From Apostichopus japonicus (lineage: Eukaryota > Echinodermata > Holothuroidea > Aspidochirotida > Stichopodidae), in assembly GCF_037975245.1 (NCBI RefSeq), contig NC_092580.1, positions 3,510,501 to 3,574,500 on the forward strand: a stretch of DNA of 64,000 bases, read 5' to 3'. A program made the position numbers and the translations under genes. Positions 21,188 through 33,396 of this stretch are shown one piece after another. The notes beneath the pieces were generated by a model that saw only the letters and a list, made by a program, of their open reading frames with translations, was not told where the DNA came from and did no database searches. The first letter of the stretch is position 1. Each line of letters opens with the position of its first letter.

Positions 21188-21960
21188 CATGATTCCTACC
21201 TTGATATCATATTTGAAGGTTCTCAGAGTTTGACCTCTGGTGACCTCAAATGACCTTTGACTTACACAAACAACCAGATTCTTGTACACAACATGGCAAA
21301 TTCATAAACCATGCATGAGAAGTATCCATGATTTCTACCATGTTTAAAAGGTTTTCAGAGTTTGCCTGCTGGTCACCTACATGACCTTGGATTTCCAAAT
21401 GAAACTATTCATGTGACACATCCATATGTATGAAAACTATCCACGCTTCCTAATTTGAGATATCACGTGAACAAGCTTTGCAATAGTTGACCTCTAGTGA
21501 CCTTTGACCTCCACCAAAACAACATGGTTCTTCTACTCAATATGTAGCATCTACACACCAAGTATGAGATTTGTTGTAGTTTGCCATTTTGAGAAATCAT
21601 GTTTACAAGGCTCTCAGATTGACCTCTGGTGACTTCCAATGACCTTTGACCTCCACCAAAAGCAATAGGGTTCTACTCAAGACAGGACTACTACATGCCA
21701 AGTATGAGATTTGTCAAAGTTCCCATCATGAGATATCTTGTTTACAAAGTATGCAGTCTGACCTCTGGTGACCTCAAATAACCTTTGACCTCCAACAAAA
21801 ATAGTAGGGTTCTTCCACTCAATATGGGACGTCTATATGCCCAGTACAACGTTCATCACAATTGAGATATCATGTTTACAAGCAAGATGTCAAGCTAGCA
21901 CATACACACATGCCATCATGACTGCGTAGGTTTCTTTTGTCATTGAAACCAGAAATGATT
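21188..21960 (+). repeat. Five-unit array of a TGACCT-rich repeat (period about 125-140 bp)
   Basis: The 'gacctctggtgacc' type core starts near 21231, 21365, 21489, 21621 and 21760. A unit contains up to four TGACCT half-sites, then 'ccaccaaaa.caatagggttcttc.actcaatatgg' and 'gagatatcatgtttacaag'. The array ends in 'cacacatgccatcatgactgcgtaggtt'. Exact TGACCTTTGACCT lies at 21498-21510 and 21640-21652. The array sits 5' of sulfotransferase copy 1 and is absent from the equivalent place in copy 2, so it was inserted or lost after the duplication. Confidence 0.88.
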
Positions 21961-22544
21961 TACAGCCACTCATCCACATCAAGGGTTAAGATCAAACTCT
22001 TGATTTGTATACATTTAGTAAAGAACTACTTCAACTTAATCAAGTATGCTTGATGTTGAGTGTATTACCCAATATATCTGCAAATTTCATTCCAAAACAC
22101 TCATCAAAAGGCACAAATCATAATATCCCTTCTGTAGAAAAAAAGGAATACTCATCGGGCTGTGCAAAAAGTGAAATAGGTTTTCTACTTCCAGCAAATA
22201 TATATACCAAACATAGATCCTGGGAATCCGTTCCGATCGAATTAAGAAGAGAATAAATCCGCACCAAAAAAAAAACACGACGTAAGATACTTTTGGTGGT
22301 AGAATGAGGAGGGCATTGACTGGAGGAGTCCGGCCATAGAGGGCGCCACAGTGCTGAAAGGTTACCAACTGTTCATTCTAGACATGGAATAATGAGAGTG
22401 CTCTTAAGGAGGGGGAGACAGGTAGGCGAGGTGTAAAATAAATATCAGTTCACCAATGTTCAACCATTGAAAAAACCCTTGGTAGATTGTAAAACCAAAG
22501 TTTGGTATTCATGAGCAATTTTGATATTTGGTAGGTTGTGGTGT

Positions 22545-22830
22545 AAATGTTACAATTCAAGCATCAAAGGAAATGGTTGCTTACAAGATTGTTGGTGCCT
22601 CTGGCCTACAAATTTTACACCTACCTCACATATGAAGATTCTACAGCAACCTCTGACATGTTCAATGGGCTGTGTTGAGAGTTCAGTATGGTCATGATGA
22701 ATAGGACACAGATACACAAAACAGTGAGGAAAAGACCCCTGCATGAAAAGCCCTTCTTCTCCATATGGCTCATTTAACTAATACCCTTTGTCTGCCTTCA
22801 AGCATGAAGTCACTCCTCCTGTTAGGACTT
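22545..22830. repeat. Duplicated flank, partner of 34010-34280
   Basis: This stretch matches 34010-34280 over about 270 bp, for example 'ttgcttacaagattgttggtgc', 'acctcacatatgaagattct.cagcaacctctgacatgttcaatggg' and 'tctccatagggctcattta'. The partner is open on the + strand for 100 codons, but this copy carries length differences that break the frame. It therefore looks like conserved duplicated non-coding DNA, not a gene. It lies 5' of the sulfotransferase exon. Confidence 0.75.
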
Positions 22831-23504
22831 CTGTGAACAAAATCGAAAAACCAGAAATGCCAGGTTTATATAAAATACTTGAGTAGGAACAAAGATACAC
22901 TCTTTCACTGATTACATATTTATTAAATACAGTACATGATGTCAAGAAAAGTTAAATGGACATTCACAAATTCATACAAATGTAGATTTTTCTCTAACTA
23001 TCAAGGTTGCCTGCCTACATTTTATAGATACCGACCGCTAATCTCCACCAATTTATTTCTAGTAGGTTGTTTGTTAAGAGTAGGAGGTCCATGTTTGTGA
23101 TGCATTCTTTTACATGAACAAGTTGAGAGCTTGTGTGCAACCTTGTTGAGATATTTCGCTGTAAAATACATTTTCTTTAAACCTTAAATTGTGTGGATTT
23201 AATCGTTCAAAATTGTATCTGTGCCCCGAGATTCATTATTTTTAAACTCACCGACGACACTCCCCAGAGAATTGTCAGTTTTATCTGCACAAACAGCACT
23301 TCACAAACATGTGAAAGTATATTTTGATAGGCAGTGCAAATATTATACAAGCTAACAAAATCTTCAATCATACACATGATGTTTACGTATGAACAAATTA
23401 CAGTACTTACCAATGTCAACAACTTCAAACGAAGCTGAGTACAGCGATGTAAACTGTACATACAATAAACCAAAGCGGATAATGAACTTGGTACAGCATT
23501 GTTT

Positions 23505-23555
23505 ATTCAAGGTACAGTAATTTACTGTACAGTGTACAGTACTGTACCTGGTAAC
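23505..23555. repeat. Nested tactgtac/gtacagta inverted repeats
   Basis: 'ggtacagtaatttactgtacagtgtacagtactgtacc' is built from self-complementary TACTGTACAGTA-type words and can fold on itself in several registers. Similar words are scattered through the window. Confidence 0.7.
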
Positions 23556-24405
23556 ACCATTGCAAAAATGGACAAATTGCTATATAAGGTGACCTATCCT
23601 AAGCGGCCTAAGCTCACTGCAAGCACATACCAACTCAACGTATCTTCTCAAAACGTTTATTTTTTTTGTTGCAAAAATGAACTAAATTGTTGCCCACTTG
23701 CTCTGGATACTAACCCCAACTGAGGAGAATTAATATAGGGTGGTTGACTAGGCTGGTATTTCAAGAATATGTTTTAAATGACAAAATTAAGAAGAAAATG
23801 CTGGATTTTCTCCTGAATTGTTTCTAAACACAAAAATATCTGCAAATTAGGTGAACAATTTACCAAAATTAATCGTGAATTATGAAAACATTTACTTGTT
23901 AACAACTCAAAGTTGACTAAAACAAGATTCTTGTTAGAATGTCAAAATCTGGATGAACTAACAAAAGTAAGTCCTTTATAAATACAAATCTGAATTAAAT
24001 CCTATCATAGTAAATATGCCAACAAATTGCACCCTCAAACACAAATGTTAAAAGAGCTACAAAAAAGTTGAATTTCAAGAAAATTTTCACACATGAAATT
24101 GTTAAGGAATGCAACAAAAAATGATTGTTTGAAATTTTGGAACTCAATGTGCACAAAAGTTTAAACATTGATTGTGATTTGTGAATATGACCATACACCT
24201 TGTGAGCCAGTATATATGACCCCTTTTGCAACGCTTGCATGTCTGTTATTTAAAGATTCAAATTTGACATATATATTAGCCGAGCTCTTACTGTTACAGC
24301 ACCTGTGTTTACAAAAACATCAAAGCAATTTCCATGATGTTCACTACACGTTTTCAATTACAGTATATAAAGAAGATGTACACGTTAGGTACATGTATAT
24401 CAATT

Positions 24406-24835
24406 AAAAAAATTACCACACAAATTATGCGTTGTACTAAAAGCACTTAAAATGCACAGCAGACAGCAACAGTAAGCTATAGAATAGTGGAGAATAGCAG
24501 TAAATTAGTTCATTTCGTTAATAAAATGTGAGCTCAACACCCATGGCATTTAATACGTACTGCAATGCATACCAGCATATTCTTTCATGCATTCATTACA
24601 AGCAATCATTTTAAAAAATATTGGAAAAAAAATTACCACACAATTTATGCGTCGTACATGTACTAATGCACCGAAAATGCACAGTAGACAGCCACAGTAT
24701 GCAATAAAATAGTGGAGAATAGCAGTAACTTGGTTAAATAACTTGGTTAATAAAATGTGAGCTCAACACCATGGCATGTAATACGTACTGCAATGCATAT
24801 CGCCTTATTCTTTCATGCATTAAGTACAAGCTACA
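24406..24835. repeat. Two direct repeats, period about 220 bp
   Basis: 'aattaccacacaaattatgcg' at 24411 recurs as 'aattaccacacaatttatgcg' at 24631. Both are followed by 'aaaatgcacag.agacagc.acagta', 'atagtggagaatagcagtaa', 'aataaaatgtgagctcaacac', 'acgtactgcaatgcata' and 'attctttcatgcatt'. The two copies are roughly 85-90% alike by eye. No coding frame is shared. Confidence 0.9.
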
Positions 24836-25057
24836 GTTCTGTACAGTTCAGTAATTATCAGTGCTTCTGCAAATTACATCCTGACCAAGAACTATTGTGG
24901 ACAGTTGATGGCATAATGGCAACTACAGATGTTATAGTAATTGGGTACTGTTTGCATAAGTTCTACTCTACAGGCTTTTGGGACTGGCCATCAAAAGATG
25001 GTTCTAGTTGCTTCAGGGAGATGCACAGGATGACTAAAGGCACAAAGATATGTTGTT

Positions 25058-25150
25058 GACCAGTGGCTCTTAACCTGGGACGAATGCCCCCTTGGGTGGA
25101 GGCAGGGCTCCTGGGGGTGCAAAACTATAGGGAATTAACAATAAACTCCT
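25058..25150 (+). mobile_element. Possible hAT-type transposon end
   Basis: The sequence 'ccagtggctcttaacctgggacgaatgccccc' resembles the CAGTGGTTCTCAACC-type terminal repeats of hAT DNA transposons. No matching inverted end was located nearby, and no transposase is visible. It would be a solo end or a decayed nonautonomous copy. Confidence 0.35.
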
Positions 25151-26738
25151 TCAGAGGGCAAGTTCACTCATTTTTCAAAAAATTCTAAATATTTAACATT
25201 TGGATTGCCACAGAATCGGTTACAAGCTGGGATACCCATTTATGTGCATTTGTAGGCCTGCTGTACTGTACAAGGGGATGGGAGGGGAAGGTGAGGGGGA
25301 CACTATGATACACTCAGATGATTCACACATGTGCTACTGTAATTATACAATACTATTGTCAATAATATTTAAACAAAAGATAAACAATATCATTGTTATC
25401 ACAATACTGTATATCATTGTACCATGTAGTACTATATACAACAATATTATTGTTGATGTTTTATATTACATTTATTATGATATAAATTTATTTTACATAT
25501 GGCCACTATGTGAATCCGGTGCTACACCTACTGCAGGAAGGTCAAGATGTAATTTTACTCATTAGCAATTCACCTAAAAGTAGATTAATATTAGCAAACT
25601 TGTACGAGTGTACAACGATAGAATGCACCGACACGTGGACTTGAGAAATGTATCCTGGCATTCAGATGAGCAAAATTGCATGTGCAGTGAGTCGATCTCT
25701 CTCCACTCCATATTTGCGCATTGACTCCAGCTGCTGTTTTTGTTTTATTTCTCCCACTCCGCATCCCAGCATCCACTTCAGGATAATCCTAGTTTATAGT
25801 TGGGCCTATTCAGTTAGGGTTTCCAGGTTTCTTCCAAGGTGGAAAAGACATTGGAGAAACTAGTGTTGATAGTCGTAATAGATTAATCGCCAGTAGTCGC
25901 AATTACACTTTGGAAATTTGATTAATCGCGCTCAAAACCTACAGGTAAGTTGCGATTACTTGACTACACATAAACTGCCTTTGAAAAATAGCCTAACCTA
26001 TCTAAAACAACACTAAAGCAGTTTGTCAGCAAATATCGCAAGAGTATGTATAGGTTCTCACAATGCTACAGCTAGCACTGTGGTGTATTCATATTCGGCA
26101 AGCACCCGCTCTGGTTAGATTCATGTGCTTACTTGTCAGTAATACGCTTGTTTAGTAGTGCAATATTCAGTCCTAGCAATGTTTGTTCATTGCGCATAAT
26201 CACAAATTCGTAAGTTATTAATCTATAAAGATTGCCACAGTATTTGTCATTTGTCAGATGAATGTGAATAATCCTTGCCTACAGAAAGTAAGGCTTCTAT
26301 TTATGAAACCTTGTTCACACCATCACACGCAAGCAGAAACCAATTATCTAGCTCGGTCCAAGATCCAAACTCAAGGTCTTCTCAATTCTATACCTTGTTT
26401 GGCCAATATGGACAAAAGTTCCAACAATGCCTAAAGCCTTAATGTTGAGACATGGCATACTACAAAAAGCCTTATTCCTTTTATAAAGTGAAACAGGACT
26501 GGCATTTCCTCAAAAAAGTTCTCTACAGGGTCCACTCACATGTACAGGTACATAACAAGATATTGGCACTGCCTACCCCAAATAACATTATATCGCCTAC
26601 TCATGTAGGAAGTAAATAATAGACTGGGTGTAGCCTAGATAAGAAAGAAAAATTGGAAACAGGCTTGACAAAGAGGCTAAAACATTGTCAAAACTGTTCG
26701 ATATGATTTCTCGTACAAAAGAAAGTTCCTGGGGTGTT

Positions 26739-27328
26739 ACTAAAACGAATGACAATTGCGTTACACGTAACGAATGACAATATGTTGTACACACTAAAAA
26801 ATTGCGTTAACTAAAACGAATGACAGTAATGACAGCACAGACATTTGCTTCAACTGGATATCACAGTTCAGACTTCGTGGGTATCTAGATCTAGTATAGT
26901 ACGGACAAGATAAAAACGCACCTTATAGCAAGCGAAATTGTAAGTCTGATTTTGAAAAGTAAATTTAACGTCATTTTTCCGATATTAATTGTTAGACACT
27001 AACAATACTATAATCTTGAAACGGCTTCAGTTATCTTTCTATATAAATCTACAGAGGTAAAAAGCACAGCACTCAAGCGCATTCTCACACAAAAACTTCC
27101 CCTGTGGTTTCTATCCGTAAATTACACCAAAACCCTATATAGAACCATGCGATTTTCCGCAAATCATTTTTGCGCAGAAAACCAATAACTCCACTCCGTT
27201 AATCATTCTATCTCCACTCAACACTGTCCTTCGTTGTCATTCGTTGTCATTCGCTGTCATTCGCAAGTGATAATTAACCCTGTACAAAGTCAATTGTCAT
27301 TCGGTCATTCGCTGTCATTCGTTTTAGT
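26739..27328. mobile_element. MITE-like element with CGAATGACA-repeat inverted ends (590 bp)
   Basis: The left end ACTAAAACGAATGACA (26739-26754) is mirrored exactly by TGTCATTCGTTTTAGT at the right end (27313-27328). Both ends carry additional CGAATGACA/TGTCATTCG words: three or more on the left, five on the right. 'agttcctgg' occurs just outside both ends (26724-26732 and 27336-27344), although not abutting the right end. There is no transposase frame. It has no counterpart in block 2 of the segmental duplication, consistent with insertion. Confidence 0.75.
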
Positions 27329-28899
27329 TTGTCCCAGTTCCTGGTGTTTAGATTTAAAACATTGACTGATAAACCAAATTTCCAGCTTTCTTTTCTAAGT
27401 GGGATTTTTCATTCATTAAAGAATATGTGGTATCTCATTCTGTTCTTTGCTCAGTGTCAGTTCTATTGAAAAATAGTTTCTTTATTTTGAGGTATTGTTC
27501 TGGTTTTACAACTTTAATGAGTTGACTGGGCATCCCAACATCGAAATGCTGGGAGAGGTCTCCGATGTGACAATGTATTCTATAGTTATTCCGCTACTAC
27601 TACTAGCTTACAGTTGGTACAACAATAGACAAATAGTAAAGTTCTAGTAATACTAATAGGCCTACCCTATTTTTATGTCATGGTGCTAAGCAGTGAGTAA
27701 CGATACCCAGCGCGTAGACTACTTGGGCCGAACTTAGACCTAACACTCAACAGTAACAAGTAAGACTGCATTCACAAGGAGGCTACTGTAAGTTAACAAA
27801 GGCATATCGCCTGTGTGTGATCATGGAGCTGTTTTTGGTAATAGCTCCATGGTGTGAGATACTTGCCGATGGATCCTATAGTTTGATCTTCTTCCACTTT
27901 GCACCCAGACTGCCCATACTCATCTTTCCAGTGGAAGCCTACCAGCAACTTCACGATGGGCCTATCCTACAAAGAAACTAGATTTTCCACTTTCTGTACA
28001 GACAGCATCGATAACCACCACAGAACAAATAGTATTAGTAGAAGCTGGTAACGATACCAACAAAATGTACACGTTGTAATCTGACAGTAGCAGCTCCCTG
28101 ATCTGAGTATGCGTTCTTGATTACATATCCAACGGTCAGCGCAGTCGACCAATGAGAATGATCTGTCCTGCTGATATATACTGGTCTTTTTTTTTTATCC
28201 CATTACGTAATACAAGTGTGATAATCTGTAGCAGACGATGTGACATTTGAAAAGAAATATTCCACACTGTTTAGTTGAAGCCCGATCTCAATTATCTATA
28301 TTAGTTCTTAACTCAGGTTTGTTTCTTGTATTTCGTAACGGCAAAATTCTCCAAAAGGTTTTAAAATGTTAGGAATACTCAAAAGTTGACCGTTGGACTA
28401 CTTGGGAGATATAATGAGGGAAGTTTGTTTGCAACTTACTTTCAACATGTTATTAATTGCAAAGAATGTTACCCCAAAATCACCCGAAACATCTTGCAAT
28501 CATTGTTGCGATTTTAATGAATGTCTTGCAACGATGAAGTAACCTTTTATGATCACTTTCATGTACAAAAGGAGCTTGCACTTAGCCGATTCCTGACCGG
28601 TGAAACCATGGGCGTAGGAGGCGGGGGGGGGGGGTGGGCTGGGGAGATGCAGCCCCAAACCAAATATTTTTGTGAAAATTCGGGCAATATGCTGAGAACT
28701 TTCGGGCTCCTACTGAAAGAAAAATAATTTGCAGTGTTTTTCAATGGCTAAACTCTATATCACTATTATCATCATTATTGTAACGGCTTCCCCAATAATT
28801 TTAACCAATATGGAAGTGTAATAACACGGAAAATGATTGTTTGTTATAGGTTTGCGATGTAATAACCGATGCATGCCTATATGATATGCACATTAGCAT

Positions 28900-28970
28900 G
28901 TTGAACGCGCGCCGAGCGCGCGAAAATTTTGGTTATATTTTTCGGGCAAGTCGTTACGGCCCCCAAATTA
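28900..28970. repeat. Short GC-rich 'gcgcgc...gaaaattttgg' repeat
   Basis: 'gaacgcgcgccgagcgcgcgaaaattttggttatatttttcgggcaa' stands out in AT-rich DNA. A related piece, 'gcgcgtagcgcacaagaattttttgggcaaatataac', lies at about 38004-38040. Both are within the duplicated blocks. Function unknown. Confidence 0.55.
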
Positions 28971-29219
28971 TTGTCTGTAAAGTAATACGTACCTCGTGGA
29001 TACTACCGAATCATTATGTGATAGGTATCATGCCGATTGTTAGTACCGTGTTTATGAATAGCACGATTCATTTCTCAGCTGTTTTATGACAGTCCGGGGA
29101 TATGGCAAGCTGTTACAGTTTTCATTTAACATTTAAGGTTATCATTCATTATTTGATGCTATCACAAATAGTTAACAATAACTGAAATTACTTTGCAATT
29201 ATACTCTGCAATAGTTCCC

Positions 29220-29830
29220 AGTCAATTTTGGAATCGTTAACTTAATTCGTAATATCATGAAATTGAATTTTTGATATCTTTAATGGAATTCATGATATCT
29301 GAAAATAATACACCAATTCAAGATATCACAAATTCAATTATTGATATCACTAATTCAATAACATATACCATTGAATCAATTACAGATATCTCTAAATAAG
29401 ACGTCATCACATATCACGAACTCCGCCATATTTAATGATATCGTTAATTTCGAATTGATTATATCATTAAATATGACGTCACATATCACATATTCCGCCA
29501 AAATGCATTGAAAGGCTACCTTTAATTCGAATAATATGATACCATTAAATATGACGTCACATATCACGAATTCCGCCATATTTAATGACATGGTGGAATT
29601 CATGATATGCGACGTCATATTTGATGTTAGCGTTAATTCGAATTATCGATATGCACATATCAAGAATTTGAATTAAGAAAAGGTCTATATGTACCTATCA
29701 CGAATTTATTTATTGATATCAAGATAGAATTTTCGATGTCATTAAAGGGATTGAAGTAATGATATCATTGATCGATAAATACTTTTCATGATCATTAATT
29801 GAATTAATGATATCATTAGATATTGAATAA
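29220..29830. repeat. GATATC- and TGACGTCA-rich repeat block
   Basis: The block has repeated phrases of the type 'catatttaatgatatcgttaattcgaatt' and 'aaatatgacgtcacatatcacgaattccgcc'. TGACGTCA occurs at about 29475 and 29553, with related GACGTCAT words at about 29401 and 29610. Many of the words are self-complementary (gatatc, gaattc, ttcgaa, gacgtc). The copies are imperfect and partly inverted relative to each other. It has no counterpart between the matching flanks in block 2 (38790), so it is an insertion in block 1 or a loss in block 2. Confidence 0.75.
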
Positions 29831-30405
29831 AAAGTGAGACGGCTTGCTATACGGGGAAACCAACTCACAGTTGTTGGTCTTTCGCGACATCTCATTTTTT
29901 TTATTTTGCTGTCCATTTTAATTCCTTCAGAAGTTTTTGAGGGTGGGGCAGTAAATAAACCCTCCATTTTCTAATCCCACAAGAGTAGTTATTAGCACAA
30001 ACCGTGCGTGTAGACCTAACGTATAGCTTAAATATTACCCAGGATGCACCATTTCAGGTCACAAACTCCATTTTTTCGATAATGGAGGGACCACTAGATC
30101 CCCTTCGCCAAATGGGAGTCGGCCTCAACACCCCTCAGGTATCACATCCCATCATTTATAAAATGCCACATCTTTTTATTTTGTTATGTGCATTTGTTAA
30201 ACCACCTCCCATTATTAGTACAGATATATGCCTCACTCAGTATCCGTTGGTTAGCTGGTTCGGCATTCCATTTACACTGTACTTGTGTACTACTCTACTC
30301 ATTCACAATGTCACTTGCCTGATGATCGGGACTACGTACGTGAAACTTAAAGTAGGCTAAGTAGCAACAATAAAAATGAATACATACTAATCGGGCTTAC
30401 CTGTT

Positions 30406-30418
<13 letters not shown>

Positions 30419-30479
<61 letters not shown>
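30419..30479. repeat. (AT)n microsatellite, about 60 bp
   Basis: An uninterrupted run of alternating T and A directly precedes the tRNA-like SINE head. An equally long AT run lies at about 40356-40408, at the matching position of block 2. Confidence 0.95.
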
Positions 30480-30480
<1 letters not shown>

Positions 30481-30487
30481 GCATATA

Positions 30488-30800
30488 AAGCAGCAGGCCC
30501 GGGTTCGAATCCCGGTGGAGGCTGTAACTTTTTTCACTGTTCTTGATTCTCCAACTCACTACAATTTCAATTGTAGGCGTTTGTCACCTGTATCGAGCAA
30601 TACCAGTTTTGTTTTGGTGACATATTTGCCTTACTCTAGAGATCAAACATGATTCTAACCAACTTGAAATCATTTGTGATTCCTAAAGCCGGATCTCGAA
30701 AGAGATACTTTGAACAGACTTTTGTTCATGAAATGGAGGTAAACGACAAAGGCAAATGAATATATACAATTGAAATCGTTGTTGGAAAATCAATATATAT
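30488..30800 (+). repeat. tRNA-derived SINE, copy in block 1
   Basis: It starts in the 3' half of a tRNA-like head (cccgggttcgaatcccggtggaggctg, B box GGTTCGAATCC). It continues through 'cactgttcttgattctccaactcactac', then a body of about 220 bp ('aggcgtttgtcacctgtatcg...tttgccttactctagagatcaaacatgat...gaacagacttt...aaaggcaaatgaat'). The 5' half of the head is replaced by the AT microsatellite. The partner is at 39905-40355. Confidence 0.8.
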
Positions 30801-32190
30801 ATGTAGACGCAAAACATATGCAGTCGAAATGGACATGTACAATCAGAATACATATGTCGTCGCAATGAACATACACAATCACTTTAAATGTGCAGTCACA
30901 GTGGGCATACACAAAATGTGTCCACGCCGTTTGTACAAAGATTAATCGGTCGAACACCGCACGCGTTATATATGTTGACACGTGCGCGTTAGGCCACGCC
31001 TATTAACTCAATGTAAGTGTAATGGGAGCAGGACTAGCGCCTACTCCCAGCGTAGACGAGCGATCGTAGGCCCGAAATTCTGGACTATAATCTCTGGGTT
31101 TTAAAAGTGTACAAGTATGCATATATTATCGCCTTTGTCAAAAACTGCTGGGCCTTCTGGATAAAATGTTACTCGTTTTGTTTCATTTTATCAGGCGCCA
31201 CCGACACCACGTTTATTTGGTTCGTTTTGACACATTGTCTCGGGACCATGGAAAGGCTATACCTGGACCATGGAAAGGCTATCCTAACTAGCCTAACCAA
31301 CCCTTTGGCTCTTATACAAATAGCCAATCAGCTGTGTTTTTATATGCAGCTGTTAATGGTTTGGTGCAGAGTTCAATTTAAAATAGAGAGACACTACACT
31401 TTTAAAGGCCAGCCAACATTGCTTTTCCCCATCCAAGCTATTGGGTTAATATGCTGTCATCAATCATGTTTTGTGTGTTGAAAATGGTTATCTCTTGCTT
31501 ACGACACCCTCACGTATAATGATCTATACAACATGTGTAACATACTTGTTTTATTTTGCATACATCGTAAATACAGTGAATATGTTTGAACGACAACTTT
31601 CAGACCTTGTGACAATGGATACAATCCCACTTTTTTTTTATGAAAGTAAAGATACAGTATTAAATATACTACAGCTTTCTAAGTGTTGTAGTATATGTAG
31701 GCCTATACTTTACATGCCATGTAAAGTATAAGGGGTTGTCTCTCATAAGGCCGGGTATACAATATTTCAAAAGACTTTCAAGATTTTCTCTCACGATTTA
31801 TTCTTTCTTATTAAAAACCATTGTTACCCTTATTGACTATGCTAAGGAAATATTACCCATTGACATCAATGATTGAACATGAGCTACAGCACACCTTGAC
31901 TCGAATAACAAGGTTACATTTTATGAAACTTCAAAAGGCACGAATCATAAATATCACAAGGAAGGAAACATACGGGATGCTAAATATATATACAATAATA
32001 AATAATATATACAATAATAAAAAATATATACAATAATATAAAAAAAAAATTAAGTTGTAGAAATATCATATACAGATCCAAGTGTGTGGTAGAAAATAAA
32101 AATAAAGAAATATTGTGAATAAACAAACATCATTTATAAAAAAAAAATATTTCCAACCTGATAATTAAAACAACCAATACATAAATTAAA

Positions 32191-33396
32191 TCAAGCAATA
32201 CCACTTGCACCAAATCTTCCAACCATTGATTTTCTTATCAATTTTGTGTAACCCATGTCTCCTCGTATCACACTTTTGCACCATTCTGAATCGTTCTTTA
32301 AAGTTAGTTTATCTTCACGACTGTCGCGTTTGTTCCACTTGTTGGGATTGACACATTCGTCGTAGACGGACTTGTTGAGGTCCCGAAAATATTTGAGATC
32401 CGTCTGAAAAGAAGGGCCGTAATATGCTATCTGCTTCCACAAAGTGTTGTTGAAGTGATCGTACAGCAGCACGTCTCCGTGGCTCCACTGCCGTATTTTA
32501 TCTCTCAAATCTCGGTCTTTGTCGTATCTGTGGCTTTTGCTCCGTATGCCACTCGATAAGTACACAATGTCCTTGAACTCCCAACACAACAATTTCTTCA
32601 TTAGCAGTAGAGATTCGTCGAGGTACTCCGATTCAACACCAGGTCGAATTCGCCAGCTAGTTCTCTGATCTTTTGGTTGATTTTCTGGTCGTACTTGTGG
32701 TCCAGCCCGAGATCGAACAACATCCCGTTGCGGCTGAGTTGCCACTTGTAGTACTTGTGATCTTTATAGTACTTCATCGGGTCGTCCATGAAGGTCTTCA
32801 GAGGGTTGGGTTCACGTCCAATCTTCATTCCTCGATACATTTCAAAATAGCCAAACGCGGAATCTATTTGGTCCTCGGGATTTCGTAATATCGTAATGTA
32901 GGTTGCATTTGGAACGACTGCGTCCATTTCTACTCTACTGTAACGTGCGTGGTTCGTGAGAATATCGAATGGCTTACCTTTCATCTTGGGAAACTTCATG
33001 AGGTTCCCACGCGAAAATTTGTACTGGAAGGAAAGAACATGGCCTCTGCCGATTGCAAAGGAAAGGTTGCGATAGTATCCATACCTCTCAAATACAGAGG
33101 CCATGGTAGTGCTGGCTGTCTTGTGCGTTTTTACAAATACAATTCTCTGAATCGGTGAGCATTTGGTGATGGGTGTTGGCTGGGACTCCCTCATTGAAGT
33201 TGGCAAGAGCGTGGTAATGGTTGAGGTGACACTAGCTGTCTTCTGAACCTGGACGGATAGACGGTGTTCTTGTGGGCATGCAGCCACGGCATTGGATGAT
33301 GCATTAGATGTGGTGCCACCAATTACAATCCACGGAGTACTTTCTGCCCGATGGAAACTGCCGGTATCACTGAACATCGCCATAGCAGGTGGATGT
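32191..33396 (-). pseudogene. Galactosylceramide sulfotransferase-like, copy 2, frameshifted
   Basis: The exon is almost identical to copy 1 and has the same acceptor context (catcgtag, A at 33396) and first ATG at 33383. The phosphosulfate-binding motifs (FVKTHKTASTTM; ITILRNPEDQIDSAFGYF) are intact. Near 32631 one base is missing compared with copy 1 ('ccgattcaac' against 'ccgatatcaac'), which shifts the frame after ...GEFDLVL. The downstream part remains open in the other frame, to ...GRFGASGIA. A 9-base deletion removes three acidic residues of the HKYDEDD stretch without shifting the frame. The open downstream frame suggests a recent lesion or a sequence error. If real, the product would lose about the last 150 residues. 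I call it a likely pseudogene. Confidence 0.8.

Larger units (their letters stand above)
18600..30800. repeat. Segmental duplication, block 1 (contains sulfotransferase copy 1)
   Basis: Parts of this block match block 2 (31440-40350) in the same orientation: 18620-18800 with 31460-31650; the whole 19815-21110 region with 32191-33500; 22545-22830 with 34010-34280; 26270-26610 with 34380-34735; 28505-28610 with 37665-37765; 28970-29090 with 38690-38790; 30110-30190 with 38785-38860; 30565-30760 with 40100-40285. The order is kept. Gaps correspond to insertions or deletions in one block. This indicates an old tandem duplication of about 9-12 kb. Confidence 0.85.

Noticed and set aside
27967-28152. 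Minus-strand frame with a hydrophobic run (YQLLLILFVLWWLSML) as the missing anchor exon of copy 1
   Set aside because: No phase-2 GT donor follows at the right place, it does not resemble the copy 3 anchor exon, and there is no counterpart in block 2.
30347-30559. Frame rich in alternating isoleucine and tyrosine
   Set aside because: It is a translation of the AT microsatellite and SINE head. The same applies to frames at 39696-40036 and 40340-40555.
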